This document shows positions 17,919 to 29,700 of a stretch of 40,175 bases of DNA, piece by piece; the stretch's first letter is position 1; each line of letters begins with the position of its first letter. The notes beneath the pieces were generated by a model. That model made no database searches and had not been told where the DNA came from. It was given only the letters and a program-made list of their open reading frames with translations. Position numbers and translations under genes: made by a program. This DNA is from Sphingobacteriales bacterium (GTDB taxonomy: Bacteria > Bacteroidota > Bacteroidia > Chitinophagales > Chitinophagaceae), in the NCBI GenBank assembly GCA_900299255.1, contig OMJB01000093.1:1-40175 (forward strand). Direction: 5' to 3'.

Positions 17919-20900
17919 TCAACGCTCCAGCACCAAATGAAACAACATGGCCCCTGCACTGGTATGCAGGCTCAAAAGGTACATTCCGTTAGCCAGCTGG
18001 CTGGAAAGCTTTACTTCTTCATGTAATCTGCCATAGCGGGCATTTACCACTTCATGCTGCAATACCCTGCCCAGCATATCTGTGATACTAACGAACACCG
18101 AGGCTTCATCTACATCATTCAGGGCCGGATCGGCAAAAGTTCCGGATATCAAAATACGGCCGGCACTGGGGTTAGGCGTAATAACAACATCGCTATTATC
18201 TGGGTAAGTGCTGCCGGTACGCGTGGCAGGCAGCACAACCACCGTTAATGGCCTTGATGCTAAACAGCCTGTACCAATTGTATAGCTAATAGCTACAGCA
18301 CCCGCTGTGATGCCCGTTACAAGCCCGCTTGTACTACCTATAGATGCAACCGCAGGATTACTGCTTGTCCAAATACCACCGGGTGTGGCATCGGCATATG
18401 TGGTAGACGTGCCTGCGGTAACAGTACTCCCCCACCCTGTGATTCCGGCAGGCAATGGATTAACCAGCAGCGGCGTATCCAGCTTACATCCTGTGGGCAG
18501 TGTATAGGTAATAAACGCAGTTCCGGCAGCTATGCCAGTTACTGTGCCTGTAAGCGAACCGGCAGCGGCAATACCGGGTGCACTGCTTGACCAGGTCCCG
18601 CCCGGTGACGCATCGTGCATAGTGGCTGATGCGCCCACACAAAGGCTATAACTGCCCGTAATGGGAGCAGGAAGCGGATTGACTGTTACAGGCGCCATTG
18701 CGGTACAGCCAGACGGAGCTGTATATGTAATGACACCTGTGCCCGGAACACTGGACGTTACTTTTGCAGCGCCACCACCAAGATTGAACACGGTAACCAG
18801 GGTACTGCTGAACAATCCGCCCGTGATTGCATCACGAACCGTAACGGTGTCGCCCCAGGCACACAGATTAGCCAACCCTGTAATGGGTGGTACTGAGTTA
18901 ACCGTAACCGGATAGGTGGCTGTACAGCCTTCCGTAACGGTATAACTTATAGCCACGATTCCGCTTGTAATTCCCGACACCACACCGGTCAAAGTCCCAA
19001 CCGACGCCACAGCGGGGGTACTGCTGGCCCAAAAACCGCCCGGCACCGGGTCTGTAAGTGAAATTACCTGGCCGGCGCAAACTCGCGATGGGCCGGATAT
19101 ACCAGGAGGCGGTAGATTTACCGTTACAATTTTTGTAACAATACAGCCTGCTGGAGTGGTATATGAAATAACTGCGAAGCCAGTGTTTATGCCTGTTACC
19201 ACACCGGTAAGCGAACCCACTGTAGCTATTATCAGATTGCTGCTGGCCCATGTACCACCAGGCGTTGTGTTTGATTCAACAACTGAAGACCCCATACAAA
19301 CTGTTGAAGAACCGGTAATACCTACAGGCAGGGCAGCCACCGTAACCTCGCGGGTAGTGGTGCAACCAGACATTGCAGTATAGGTTATCAGAGCGGCACC
19401 TACGGCAACCCCTGTAACAAGGCCTGATGATGACCCTATTCTTGCAATAAGCGGGCTTCCGGAAGCCCACAGGCCACCGGATGAAATGTCACTGAGCAGG
19501 CTGAAATTACCAATGCAAAGCAAAGCACTGCCTGTAATAGCAGGTGGATGTGGATTTACAGTAACTGGCGTGGTTATATAACAGCCGGTTGGCAGCCGGT
19601 ATGTTATTGTTGCCACACCTGCAGTTATGCCCGACACCATTCCAGTCAATGACCCTATTAATGCAATTGCGGGAGCACTGCTGGCCCAGGTGCCGCCGGT
19701 TACAGTATCGGTAAGCAGTGCAGACGCATCAACACAAACAGATAATGCACCGGATATAGGTGCAGGCAAGCCCATAACAGTTACAGCCTTTACTGCCGAA
19801 CAGCCTGACGGCACCGTGTAGCTAATATTGGCAACCCCTGCTGTTATTCCGTTTACGATGCCCGTAAGTGACCCTACTCCGGCCGTCAATACTGAGCTGC
19901 TGCTCCATGTACCGCCAATTGATGCGTCGGCCAGCGTGATGGTACTGCCTGCACACACCTGAGATGGCCCCGTAACGAGTGCCGGTGAAGGATTTACAGT
20001 AACTGAAGCCGCTACATTGCAACCGGTGCCTAATGAGTAGGTAATAACAGCAGTACCTGAGGCAACACCTGTGATACTACCGGTAAGTGAACCGGCTGTT
20101 GCAACGGATGGAGTGGCACTTACCCATACACCTCCGGGTACCGAATTGCCGAGTGTGGTACTCTGCGCCACACAGGTGCGCAATGTACCAGTAACAGGTC
20201 CCGGCGCAGTGGTTACTGAAACTGCCCTGGCCACAAAACAACCAGTGCTAAGCGTATATGATATCATTGAAGTGCCTGTGGCAATGCCCGAGACAATACC
20301 ACTGAGTGAACCAATTGTTGCCACAGGCAGCAATGAACTCGACCATATGCCGCCCGGTGTAGGGTCAGACAAAGTAATGGATGCTCCGCGGCAAACCGAT
20401 AATGGCCCGGCAATGGATGCAGGCACGGGGCTCACCGTGATTATTCGTGTGCTTGAACAGGTTGTGGGCAACGTATAGATAATGGTGGTGGTGCCTACAG
20501 CACTGCCTGTTACAACTCCGGTTAAAGAATCAACAGCGGCAACAGGCGGCATAGTGCTGATCCAAGTGCCGCCGCCTGAACAGCTCAATGTAATACTGCT
20601 AGCGCTGCAGACTGTACCGGAACCTGTGATAATGCCGGGCATAGGATTGACTGTAACCGGCTGCGTAGCGTAACAGCTGGCACCAAATGAATAAGTAATT
20701 ACAGCAGTGCCCAGCGCAATACCATTGACCAAACCAGTGGTGCTAACAGGGGCAATACCAGGCGCACTGCTCGTCCATGTGCCGCCGGGCGTTAGGTTAG
20801 ACAATGTAATATTTGAACCCTGGCAAACACGGTTGCCCCCGGCAATGGCTGTAGGTGATGCATTTACGGTCAGTGAAAATGTGGTTGGTGGGCCGGTACA

Positions 20901-23360
20901 CCCTCCGGGCAGCGTGTAGAATATGGCTGTTACCCCTGCCCCGGCTGCGGTAACAAAACCCGTGGACGAACCTATGAAAGCCACAGCAGGATTACTGCTG
21001 GACCATGTGCCGCCGGGAGCCGCATCTGTAAGTGTAGTGGTGAGGCCTGCACAAAGCAGGTGTGTACCGGCTATAGGAGCGGGAACGGGATTGACTGTTA
21101 CAGGCACAGTAACATAACAGCCCGATGAGCTGAAACAGGTAATGTTATCTACGCCCACAGCGACACCCGTAACAACGCCGGATCCAGAACCAACAGTAAC
21201 AACCGAAGAACTTCCTGAGCTCCAGGAACTGCCTCCAGCACTGGCAAGTGCGGTAGAACTGCCTATAATAACGCATGGGGCACCTGTAATAGGTGCCGGA
21301 GGTGCATTAACTGTTACTGTCATTGTTGAGAAACAACCTGTGCCAATTGTATAAGATATTGACGTAACGCCTACCGAGCGGCCGGTATCAATGCCAAACA
21401 GGCTATGTATAGAAGCAATTGCCGGGTTGCTGCTTGTCCAGGTGCCGCCAGGAGTAGCATCAGCCAGTGAACCCAATGCCCCCACGCACAAAACCGAACT
21501 ACCTGTTATTGGCGCGGGTGGTGGCAATACCGTTATGCCTATTGATGAGGAACAGCCTGTAGGCAATGTGTACACAATCGTGACTGGCCCAGCACTAACA
21601 CCGGTTAATATGCCTGTGGCTGAACCCACAGATGCTGTGGCGGGGTTGGTACTGGACCATGTGCCGCCACCGGGGCAAGACAAAGTGGATGAAAGGCCCA
21701 CACAAACTGACGGGGAACCCGTAATGGCCACAGGCAACGGATCTACCGAAACAACGGACAAAGCGTAGCAGCCGCCGGGCGTAGTGTAAGAAATAGTAAC
21801 CAATCCTGTACCGGTACCGGTAATCATACCTGTAGATGACCCTGCAATTGCCAGTGATGTACTGCTGGTAGACCATGTACCGCCGGGTGTTGAATCCACG
21901 AATGGAACGGTGGAGGTGAGGCATATTTCTGACGGGCCAGTAATGGCGGCTGGAGCCGCTATTACGATTTCTGTGCGGTAAACACTGCAACCTCCAAGTG
22001 TATAAGTTATAGTAACTAAACCCGGGGCAATACCGGTTACCGCACCAGAGGCAGCACCAACAGAAGCAATAGCAGGATTGCTGCCTGTCCAGGAACCGCC
22101 AGTCATTGCATCCGTGAGCGTAACAGCAGCACCGGTACACACGGTAGCTGGGCCCGAGATGGAAACAGGAGCCGGCACCACAGTTACAGGCTTTGTTGCT
22201 GCGCAACCTGTCGGCAATGTATAACTGATGATTGAAACTCCCGGTGACACCCCTGTGACAATGCCCGTTGACGAACTAACAACTGCTGCTGCTGTATTAC
22301 TACTGCTCCAGGTACCGCCAGGCGACGGGCATGTGAACGTAACAGGTGCAAAAGGGCAAAAAGTGGATGAACCCGAAACCGGAGCAGGCAGTGGGTTACT
22401 CACCAGCAAAAAGGAAGGCGACACTGCAGATACTCCTCCATAGGCACAGGTCATGGTACAGCGGAAATATGTAGAAACAGAAATAGTTGCCGGGTAGGTA
22501 GCCCCGGTGGCACCTGGTATTATTGCCCACGAAATATTATCAGGCGATGACTCCCACTGGTACGACAGCCCTGTACCAACTGAAGAAGAAGGCAGGGACA
22601 AAATGGAAGTAAAAGTGCCGCAACCCGAAACAGGCAATGCACTGACACTTCCAGTTACAGGCGTCCCCCCACAGTTGCTGCCCCAGCGGTACACCTGGCC
22701 ATTGGCAGGGCTATTGGGTAGCAAAGAATAAAATACAGTGGATGAAGGCGTTGGGCTGCCGGATATGTCATTGAGTGTCTGCCAGTCGGTAACACTGTTT
22801 GCAATGCCTATTGAAGCCGTCCTGCCTGTATAAGTAGATGGCCCGTAAATGAAATCAATTAAGTTGGAAGTTTCATACAGTTTGATCTGGATATTGGCAG
22901 GGCATGAAGTACAAGTAGATGTGCCAAACCATGTGCCGAAATCCTTCCACTCAAAAGTAAAAACACGGTTAGGTGCAGTTCCAGATGTTTTGTAGTAGGC
23001 TGTACTGGGAATGGTTGGAAACCCTTCCAGGTCATCCCAGTATGCGAAGAGCATACCTGCACTGACAATGTTTGCACTTACGTTGATATAGGTATAAGCA
23101 GTAGAATTTGCCAACGATAAATAGCCATTTGACGTGGCAGAAAGGCTGTTGTAATTCGTCCCGCAAAAGTTAAAGGTAAATCCGATAGGGATGTTAATCT
23201 GGGTACAGTCATCACAGATTATTGACGGCACCACGGTACCGGTACCAGCAATACTGGAATAAGTTGTGGTAAAGGCAGAAAACCCATAGGAAGCAGCCGT
23301 TTGCGAGCGGGCTGCGGCGCTACAAAGTGATAGGAGTATTAGGATCAGATATCTTTTCAT
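17919..23360 (-). CDS. Giant T9SS-secreted Big_2 repeat protein
   Basis: 1813 residues from the ATG at 23360, which opens with the signal peptide MKRYLILILLSLCSAAARSQ; the frame is open 47 codons further upstream, but those residues are unlike a secreted N-terminus. Residues about 21-235 form an unnamed N-terminal domain (PIGFTFNFCGTNYNSLSATSNGYLSL). An Ig-like domain lies at about 245-322 (SYQWESSPDNISW). I count 19 bacterial Ig-like group 2 repeats at about 325-1710, with a period near 73 residues. Each follows PITG..VC.G, then PGGTWSSSNPAVASVG..TG.VTG, then ITYTLPTGC, and most have two cysteines. The type A sorting domain is at about 1725-1813 (TPNPSAGRI, ITDMLGRV, LANGMYLLSL). Probably an extended cell-surface stalk. 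Confidence 0.92.
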   Translation of the reverse strand: MKRYLILILLSLCSAAARSQTAASYGFSAFTTTYSSIAGTGTVVPSIICDDCTQINIPIGFTFNFCGTNYNSLSATSNGYLSLANSTAYTYINVSANIVSAGMLFAYWDDLEGFPTIPSTAYYKTSGTAPNRVFTFEWKDFGTWFGTSTCTSCPANIQIKLYETSNLIDFIYGPSTYTGRTASIGIANSVTDWQTLNDISGSPTPSSTVFYSLLPNSPANGQVYRWGSNCGGTPVTGSVSALPVSGCGTFTSILSLPSSSVGTGLSYQWESSPDNISWAIIPGATGATYPATISVSTYFRCTMTCAYGGVSAVSPSFLLVSNPLPAPVSGSSTFCPFAPVTFTCPSPGGTWSSSNTAAAVVSSSTGIVTGVSPGVSIISYTLPTGCAATKPVTVVPAPVSISGPATVCTGAAVTLTDAMTGGSWTGSNPAIASVGAASGAVTGIAPGLVTITYTLGGCSVYRTEIVIAAPAAITGPSEICLTSTVPFVDSTPGGTWSTSSTSLAIAGSSTGMITGTGTGLVTISYTTPGGCYALSVVSVDPLPVAITGSPSVCVGLSSTLSCPGGGTWSSTNPATASVGSATGILTGVSAGPVTIVYTLPTGCSSSIGITVLPPPAPITGSSVLCVGALGSLADATPGGTWTSSNPAIASIHSLFGIDTGRSVGVTSISYTIGTGCFSTMTVTVNAPPAPITGAPCVIIGSSTALASAGGSSWSSGSSSVVTVGSGSGVVTGVAVGVDNITCFSSSGCYVTVPVTVNPVPAPIAGTHLLCAGLTTTLTDAAPGGTWSSSNPAVAFIGSSTGFVTAAGAGVTAIFYTLPGGCTGPPTTFSLTVNASPTAIAGGNRVCQGSNITLSNLTPGGTWTSSAPGIAPVSTTGLVNGIALGTAVITYSFGASCYATQPVTVNPMPGIITGSGTVCSASSITLSCSGGGTWISTMPPVAAVDSLTGVVTGSAVGTTTIIYTLPTTCSSTRIITVSPVPASIAGPLSVCRGASITLSDPTPGGIWSSSLLPVATIGSLSGIVSGIATGTSMISYTLSTGCFVARAVSVTTAPGPVTGTLRTCVAQSTTLGNSVPGGVWVSATPSVATAGSLTGSITGVASGTAVITYSLGTGCNVAASVTVNPSPALVTGPSQVCAGSTITLADASIGGTWSSSSVLTAGVGSLTGIVNGITAGVANISYTVPSGCSAVKAVTVMGLPAPISGALSVCVDASALLTDTVTGGTWASSAPAIALIGSLTGMVSGITAGVATITYRLPTGCYITTPVTVNPHPPAITGSALLCIGNFSLLSDISSGGLWASGSPLIARIGSSSGLVTGVAVGAALITYTAMSGCTTTREVTVAALPVGITGSSTVCMGSSVVESNTTPGGTWASSNLIIATVGSLTGVVTGINTGFAVISYTTPAGCIVTKIVTVNLPPPGISGPSRVCAGQVISLTDPVPGGFWASSTPAVASVGTLTGVVSGITSGIVAISYTVTEGCTATYPVTVNSVPPITGLANLCAWGDTVTVRDAITGGLFSSTLVTVFNLGGGAAKVTSSVPGTGVITYTAPSGCTAMAPVTVNPLPAPITGSYSLCVGASATMHDASPGGTWSSSAPGIAAAGSLTGTVTGIAAGTAFITYTLPTGCKLDTPLLVNPLPAGITGWGSTVTAGTSTTYADATPGGIWTSSNPAVASIGSTSGLVTGITAGAVAISYTIGTGCLASRPLTVVVLPATRTGSTYPDNSDVVITPNPSAGRILISGTFADPALNDVDEASVFVSITDMLGRVLQHEVVNARYGRLHEEVKLSSQLANGMYLLSLHTSAGAMLFHLVLER

Positions 23361-23746
23361 GCCTGTACTTTCCATATATCTGCATCGCCGCTCATACAGT
23401 GGCCTATGCAGTACAGAAGTAACCTTAAATATACGAAAAATAACAACACGAACTCTGAAGTTTCGAATATTCAGCCCAAATAAAAGAAAATAACCGTTCA
23501 AGGTATGTATACAATTGCCCCCCCGATGGGCTGCTGAATAATATCAATGGTAAAAAAGACAGAAAGCTCTAACGCCTAATGAAGCTGTACAGTCAATAGC
23601 TGAAGAAGAATGTCCAATTGACACCAGTTCTCTTTGTCAAAAATAACAGTTACAGCCAAGCTCAACATCATATAGCTGTGGAGGTAATTATAAAACAAAA
23701 GTGGCCCAGAAGGCCACTTTTGTTTTTATGTTCGTAAGGTAAACTA
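23361..23746. other. 386-nt region between the two giant genes
   Basis: No gene seen. Next to the start codon at 23360 is an imperfect hairpin: outer arms CTGTAC/GTACAG (23363-23368, 23411-23416) and inner arms TGCAT/ATGCA (23381-23385, 23406-23410). The far end carries the strong terminator at 23692-23726. No exact TAnnTTTG box found on the minus strand. Confidence 0.55.
23692..23726 (-). terminator. Strong intrinsic terminator of the 2323-residue gene
   Basis: GTGGCC and GGCCAC flank a 5-nt loop, and the stem is extended by complementary A-rich and T-rich arms (AAAACAAAA / TTTTGTTTT). It begins 20 nt past the stop at 23747 on the minus strand and, being symmetrical, would work in either direction. 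Confidence 0.88.
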
Positions 23747-26700
23747 TTATTGTTCGATAACGAAGTGGAATACTGTATTACCAGCAGCAGAACGGAGGTT
23801 CAATATGTACATTCCGTTAGCCAATGAGTTATTCAGTTTTACATTTTCGTTGATCATACCATTCTGCAACATTGTTTTACCAGTATAAACAACCTGGCCC
23901 AGCATGTTAGTTACCTCAAGAGCAACTTCTTCATCATTACCCGCGGCAACAATACCCTTCAGGCTGAACTCGCCTTTGTTCGGGTTTGGCACAAGTTTCA
24001 CATCGATGTTGTTGGTGCTCAACTGGTTGACACCCAGGCGGCCAACGTTAACTTTCACAGCATTAAATCCAACCATTCCACATATTCCGGTTACTTCGCA
24101 GCTTACAGAATCTTTGTTAGCCAAAGTTGAAGTAGTGAAAGTAGGATTGGTAGCACCCACTACAGGAGTTGAATTAATAACCCACTGATAAGTTGGAGCA
24201 GGGCCTGAGTTAGTAGAAGTAACTGTAAATGTTACTGACTGGCCAACACTCAGGTTTGTACCCGGATTAGCACTCACAGCTACGGTTGGCAATACAGGAT
24301 TCTGAACTGTCATAGTAACAGGAGCACTGAACACCGTATCAGCAAGGCGGCAGTTGAAGTCGCTACCCAGCATTAATGTTACGATATCACCGTTAACTGG
24401 GGCATAAGTGTAAGAAGGGCCAGTTGTGATAGCTGAACCATTCTTAATCCAGATCAGGTTAGGAGCAGTTCCGCCATACACTGTATGTGCAGTATAAGTA
24501 GCAGTTGAACCGTTACAAACCAGTGTTCCAGGATTTACAGAAACTGTAGCAGAAGGCATCTGCATTGCGCTTACCACCATTGTCTGAGATGCAGAACCGG
24601 TGTCTGGGTGAGCACATTCAGCATTACTGTGGATAGTTACTGTAACAACATCACCATCAAGAGGAATGTAGTTGAATGTATTGCTGACACCTGAGTTGAT
24701 ACCGTTTACTCTCCACTGATAGGTTGGAGCAGTACCGCCGTTAACAGGAGCCACTGTGAAGTTTACATTCTGGCCCACACAAACTGTGCCAGGCACGCTT
24801 GGATTAATTGTAACGTGTGGGATACGGATAGGCAGGATATTTACAATTGTGCTGCCAGTCATTCCCTGAGTACATGTAGTAGTACCATTGGTTGCTACTA
24901 CTGTATAAACGCCTGCATCAGACTGTAAGCCAAGGTCAATTGTACCACCTGTGCCAGGAACCGGAATACCTACTGGTGAAGGCCCATGATACAGCAGATA
25001 GTTAACACCTGATTCAGAACCACTCAGGCCAACATGAACACCCAAACCTGTTTCGCAATAGTTACCACCGCCTGTTACACTGTAAAGTGTTGGTAAAGCG
25101 TTGATAGTAATAGTAGCTGAACCATTCTGGTTGTTGGTACATGTAGTAGAATTGTTAGTTGCAACTACAGTGTAAGAACCTGACAACACCTGCAAACCAA
25201 AAGATATTGAAGAACCAGTACCATTTACCGGCATTCCCACACCAGTTGTGCCATTGAACAGCTGGTATTTAACACCTGTTTCAGAAGCATCCAGGCCAAC
25301 TGCAACACCGCTGCCGCCTGCGCAATAAGAACCGCCACCAGTTACATTGTTTGCAACCGGCAATGGATTATATCCGATTGTTGCACTTCCTGTCATATTA
25401 TTAGAGCAAGTAGTAGCCGGATTATTAGCAACTACAGTGTAGCTGCCAATTGTAGTCTGTAAACCAAAGTCAATGGTTGAACCAGTACCTGCTAATGTTC
25501 CAACAGCAGAACCGCCTGTGTACAGTGTATAGTCTACACCAGGGTCAGTAACATTCAGGAAAACATGAACACCTGAACCACCAACACAGAAGTTACCACC
25601 GCCAGACACTGTATAAGCAGTTGGCAACGGATTTATACCAACGTGAACACTGCCGGTCATAGTGTTTGTACAACCGATAACACTGTTAGTTGCTTTTACT
25701 GTATAGATACCTGCAGCAACCTGAGGGCCGAAATCAAGTGCGCCACCTGTACCAGCAATTGGAGCACCAACCGGTGTTGTGCCCATGTATAACTGATAGT
25801 CAATGCTGATATCAGAACCGCTCAAACCAACATTAACGCCTGTACCACCCACGCAGTAATTACCGCCACCAGTAACATTGAATGCCACCGGCAATGCATT
25901 AGCTGCCACAACAACGGCACCTGCCATATTGTTTGTGCAATGTGAAGTATTATTTGTAGCTACTACCGTATAAGTACCCGGAGTAATCTGCAGGCCGAAG
26001 TCTATAGCATATCCAGTACCAGTGAAAGGAGTTCCTGTATTTACGCCATCACGTACCAGCTGATATTTGATGCCACCAGCTGAACCACTCAGGCCAACAC
26101 GAACACCAGTACCACCTGCACAGTAGATACCACCACCAGTCATAGTAAATACGGTTGGCAGAGGATTAACGTTAACAACCACGCCACCAGACATAAACGC
26201 AGTACAACCAGTTGCTGCATCAGTTGCTTTTACAACGTAAGTACCAGCACCTGTCTGCAAACCGAAGTTGATAACGGAACCCGTTCCTGACATTACACTG
26301 CCCACTGGCAATACACCGAGGTATAGCTGATAGTCAATGCCAGAATTAGAACCATTCAGAGAAACAGCAACACCAGAACCACCGGCGCAGAATGAACCAC
26401 CGCCAGTAACTGTATGAACTGCAGGCAATGGATTGATACCAATTACAGCACTTCCATTCATGTTGTTCACACAACCTGTTGTAACATTAGTTGCCACAAC
26501 TGTGTATGTTCCTGCTAATGTCTGCAGGCCAAAGTTAATTGGTGCACCTGAACCAGAAACCGGCGCGCCAATCAGCGTTGTACCTCTCTTAAGCTGGTAG
26601 GTAATACCTGTAGAAGAGAAATCAAGGCCAACTGCAACACCAGCACCGCCGGCACAATAATTGCCAGTGCCAGTTACATTATATGGAACAGGAAGCGGAT

Positions 26701-29700
26701 TAGCGCCAACTGTAGCCACACCATTCATTATATTTTTACAACCGGTAGCCAGGTTAGTTGCTTCTACAACATAAACACCAGTAACAGTCTGTAAACCAAA
26801 ACTTAATGAGCTGCCTGAGCAGATAACCGGAGTTCCTACTATTGTACCACCATTATACAACTGGTAACTCATACCAGATGTGCAACCGCTGAGCCCAACA
26901 GGAACACCTGCACCGCCTATACAGAAATTACCGCCACCGGTTACATTGTACACCGGAGGCAAAGGCAACACTGCTATAGTTGCAGAACCAGACATTGGTG
27001 CTGTGCAACCCGTAGTAATATCAGTTGCAACAACTGTGTAAACACCTGAAGCTGTCTGGTTTCCGAAAGAAAGGCCAAGGCCGGTTCCTGCTATTGGTGA
27101 ACCAAGAGCTGAACCACCCAGGTACAACTGGTAATTTATACCTATGTCAGAACCAGATATAGAAACATCCATACCCAGGCCACCTGCACAATAGTTGCCG
27201 CCGCCGGTTACTGAATAAACAGTAGGAAGCGGGTTGATTATCACAACTGAAGCACCAGCCATTGAAGAAGTACATCCTGTGCTTGCATTAGTGGCAACAA
27301 CGGTATAAGTACCCGGTGTTGTAAAGAATCCAAAGCTCAGAGGAAGGCCAGTACCAGCCAGAAGCCCACCCGGGCCCATACTTGTACCGTCTTTAAACAA
27401 CTGGTAGTTAATACCTGTATTTGAGAAGTCAAGGCCAACTGGTACACCTGAACCACCTGAACAATATCCGCCGCCGCCGGTCATATTAAATATAGTAGGC
27501 TGCGGGTTGATGGTAATTGTTGCAGAGCCGGTCATATTACGTGTACAGCCAGTCAGGATATTGGTTGCTTTAACCGTATATATACCAGCTACGTTAATAC
27601 CAGGGAAGCAGAATGCACTACCAGTACCAACAAGCGTAGTAACAAGAGTTGGACCATTATAGAGGTCATACCTTACGCCCAATTCAGAACCTGAAAGGCA
27701 AACAGACAATCCAGCACCGCCAGCACAGAAACTACCACCACCGCTCACGGTCTGAACCAATGGCAATGGATTGATTGAAACTACTACAGAGCTTACCATC
27801 AGACGGCCACAACCGGTTGCATTGTTTGTTGCGAACACTGTGTACGTACCAGGTGTTGTAATAATACCAAAACTCAAAGGCCCGCCAGTGCCCGCCAGAG
27901 GGGCGCCTACAGGCGAACCGCCGAGTACTGGCTGATAAGTAACACCTACCTGAGAACCGGATAGAACAAGGCCACATGTGCTGGGGCTTCCGGAGCAATA
28001 GTTGTTAGAGCCGGTAAACGAAGTTATAAACAAAGTAGGCAGAGCATTAACTGTTACAACAGCACCAATCGAACAACCGGTAGGCAATGTATAGTTTACG
28101 TTAGCCGAACCGCCTGACAAAGCAGAAAGTACGCCTGCAGGAGAAGTAATAGTAGCAACAGTAGGAGGAGTTACATTCCAAGTTCCGCCTAGGATAGAAT
28201 TAGTGAGTGTGGTAGTTGTACCAGCACACACAGAAAGCGAACCAGTTATTGGGCCAGGCAGCTGATTTACGCTAAATGTTGATGAAGCAAAGCAGCCTGT
28301 AGGCAGTGTGTACGTAACAGTAGTAACACCAACCGCTACACCAGTAATTGCACCTGAAATAGAATTAGCAGTAGCAATTGATGAATTGCCTGTAGACCAC
28401 GTACCACCACCCGGAGACGAAGCAAGTGAAGTAAACAAGCCTGTACAAACACTTGGAGTAGTTGGAGAGATAGCTGCCGGAGGCGCATTCAATGTAATTG
28501 TCTGCACATTTGAGCTTGCAGTACCACCACCGTTAGCACAGGTTGTTTTGCATAAATAATATATAGTACCCAGTGCAGTAATAGATGGTGAATAAACCAA
28601 GTTAGTTGCACCAGCTACAGGCGTAAATGATGAACCTGAAGGCGAAATCATCCACTGATAGCTTAAGCCCGGGCCCTGCTGTGCACCTACGCTGAATAAA
28701 GTAGGGCTGAATGCCGAACATGAAGAAGTAGGAGATGCATCAGTAATACCTGCGCCCGGTGTACCTGAGCAAATCGGGAAAGTAATATTTACAGCATAAT
28801 CCCTTGTATCAGCATAGCTAACGCTGGCCGTTGGGCATGGTGGAATATTTGGATACTGAGGCTGTGCAGCATTATTTGCAAGAGCATATGTGGTAATGAC
28901 CCTCAAACGGTATTTACCAGGCGATACATTACCTGGAATAGTAATAGCCGGATGCGGAACGCCAGTTGTATAGCTTGGTATACCACCAACAGACTCAGAT
29001 GGCGCAAATGAACCGTCATTGTTAAAATCTATCCAAAGCTGCACGGAAGTAACGTTACCGCCGCCAGCTGCGATATTACAATTTGTGGGAGGATATGCTG
29101 TACCTATACTTAAATTACAACTCAGCGTACCAGTTTTATCATAATAGTGAATTGCCGGAGAAAGGTTAGGATCGGTGGCATCAGTTATAGATGTCGAACC
29201 ATCACCCTGCAGGAAAAACGGTGTAGCAGGAGTGCTGACACAGAAATTGTTTGACAACACATTGGTGCCGGCAGTAGGCGCACAGCTTGAAGGTGCCATC
29301 CCTGCTAATGTAGCACTGGTAGGTACTGAAGATACAGTAGAACCACCAGGGCAAGTTATGTTGCAACGGAAGAATGTATTAGCAGTAATACCGTTAAATG
29401 TATAAGTTGAAAGTACTGCACCGGGAATATCAGTCCAGGTACCGGCACCACCAGTTGGTGAAGACTGCCACTGATAGGTAAGGCCACCAGAAGCAGAAGC
29501 ACCCAAAAGGAACAAATTAAACGAAGTCAGGCTGCCTCCAGATGAAGGGAATACCTGCGCAGCGCCTGCCGATGGCGTACCAGTACACAGGTTAGCGCCA
29601 GTACCTGAAACACCAATATTGGTTGGTGTTAAACCGCCGCCTGTAACTACGATATTACCTGAGTTCAACCCTACAGAGCAAGGAGTAAACTTAACGTAGA

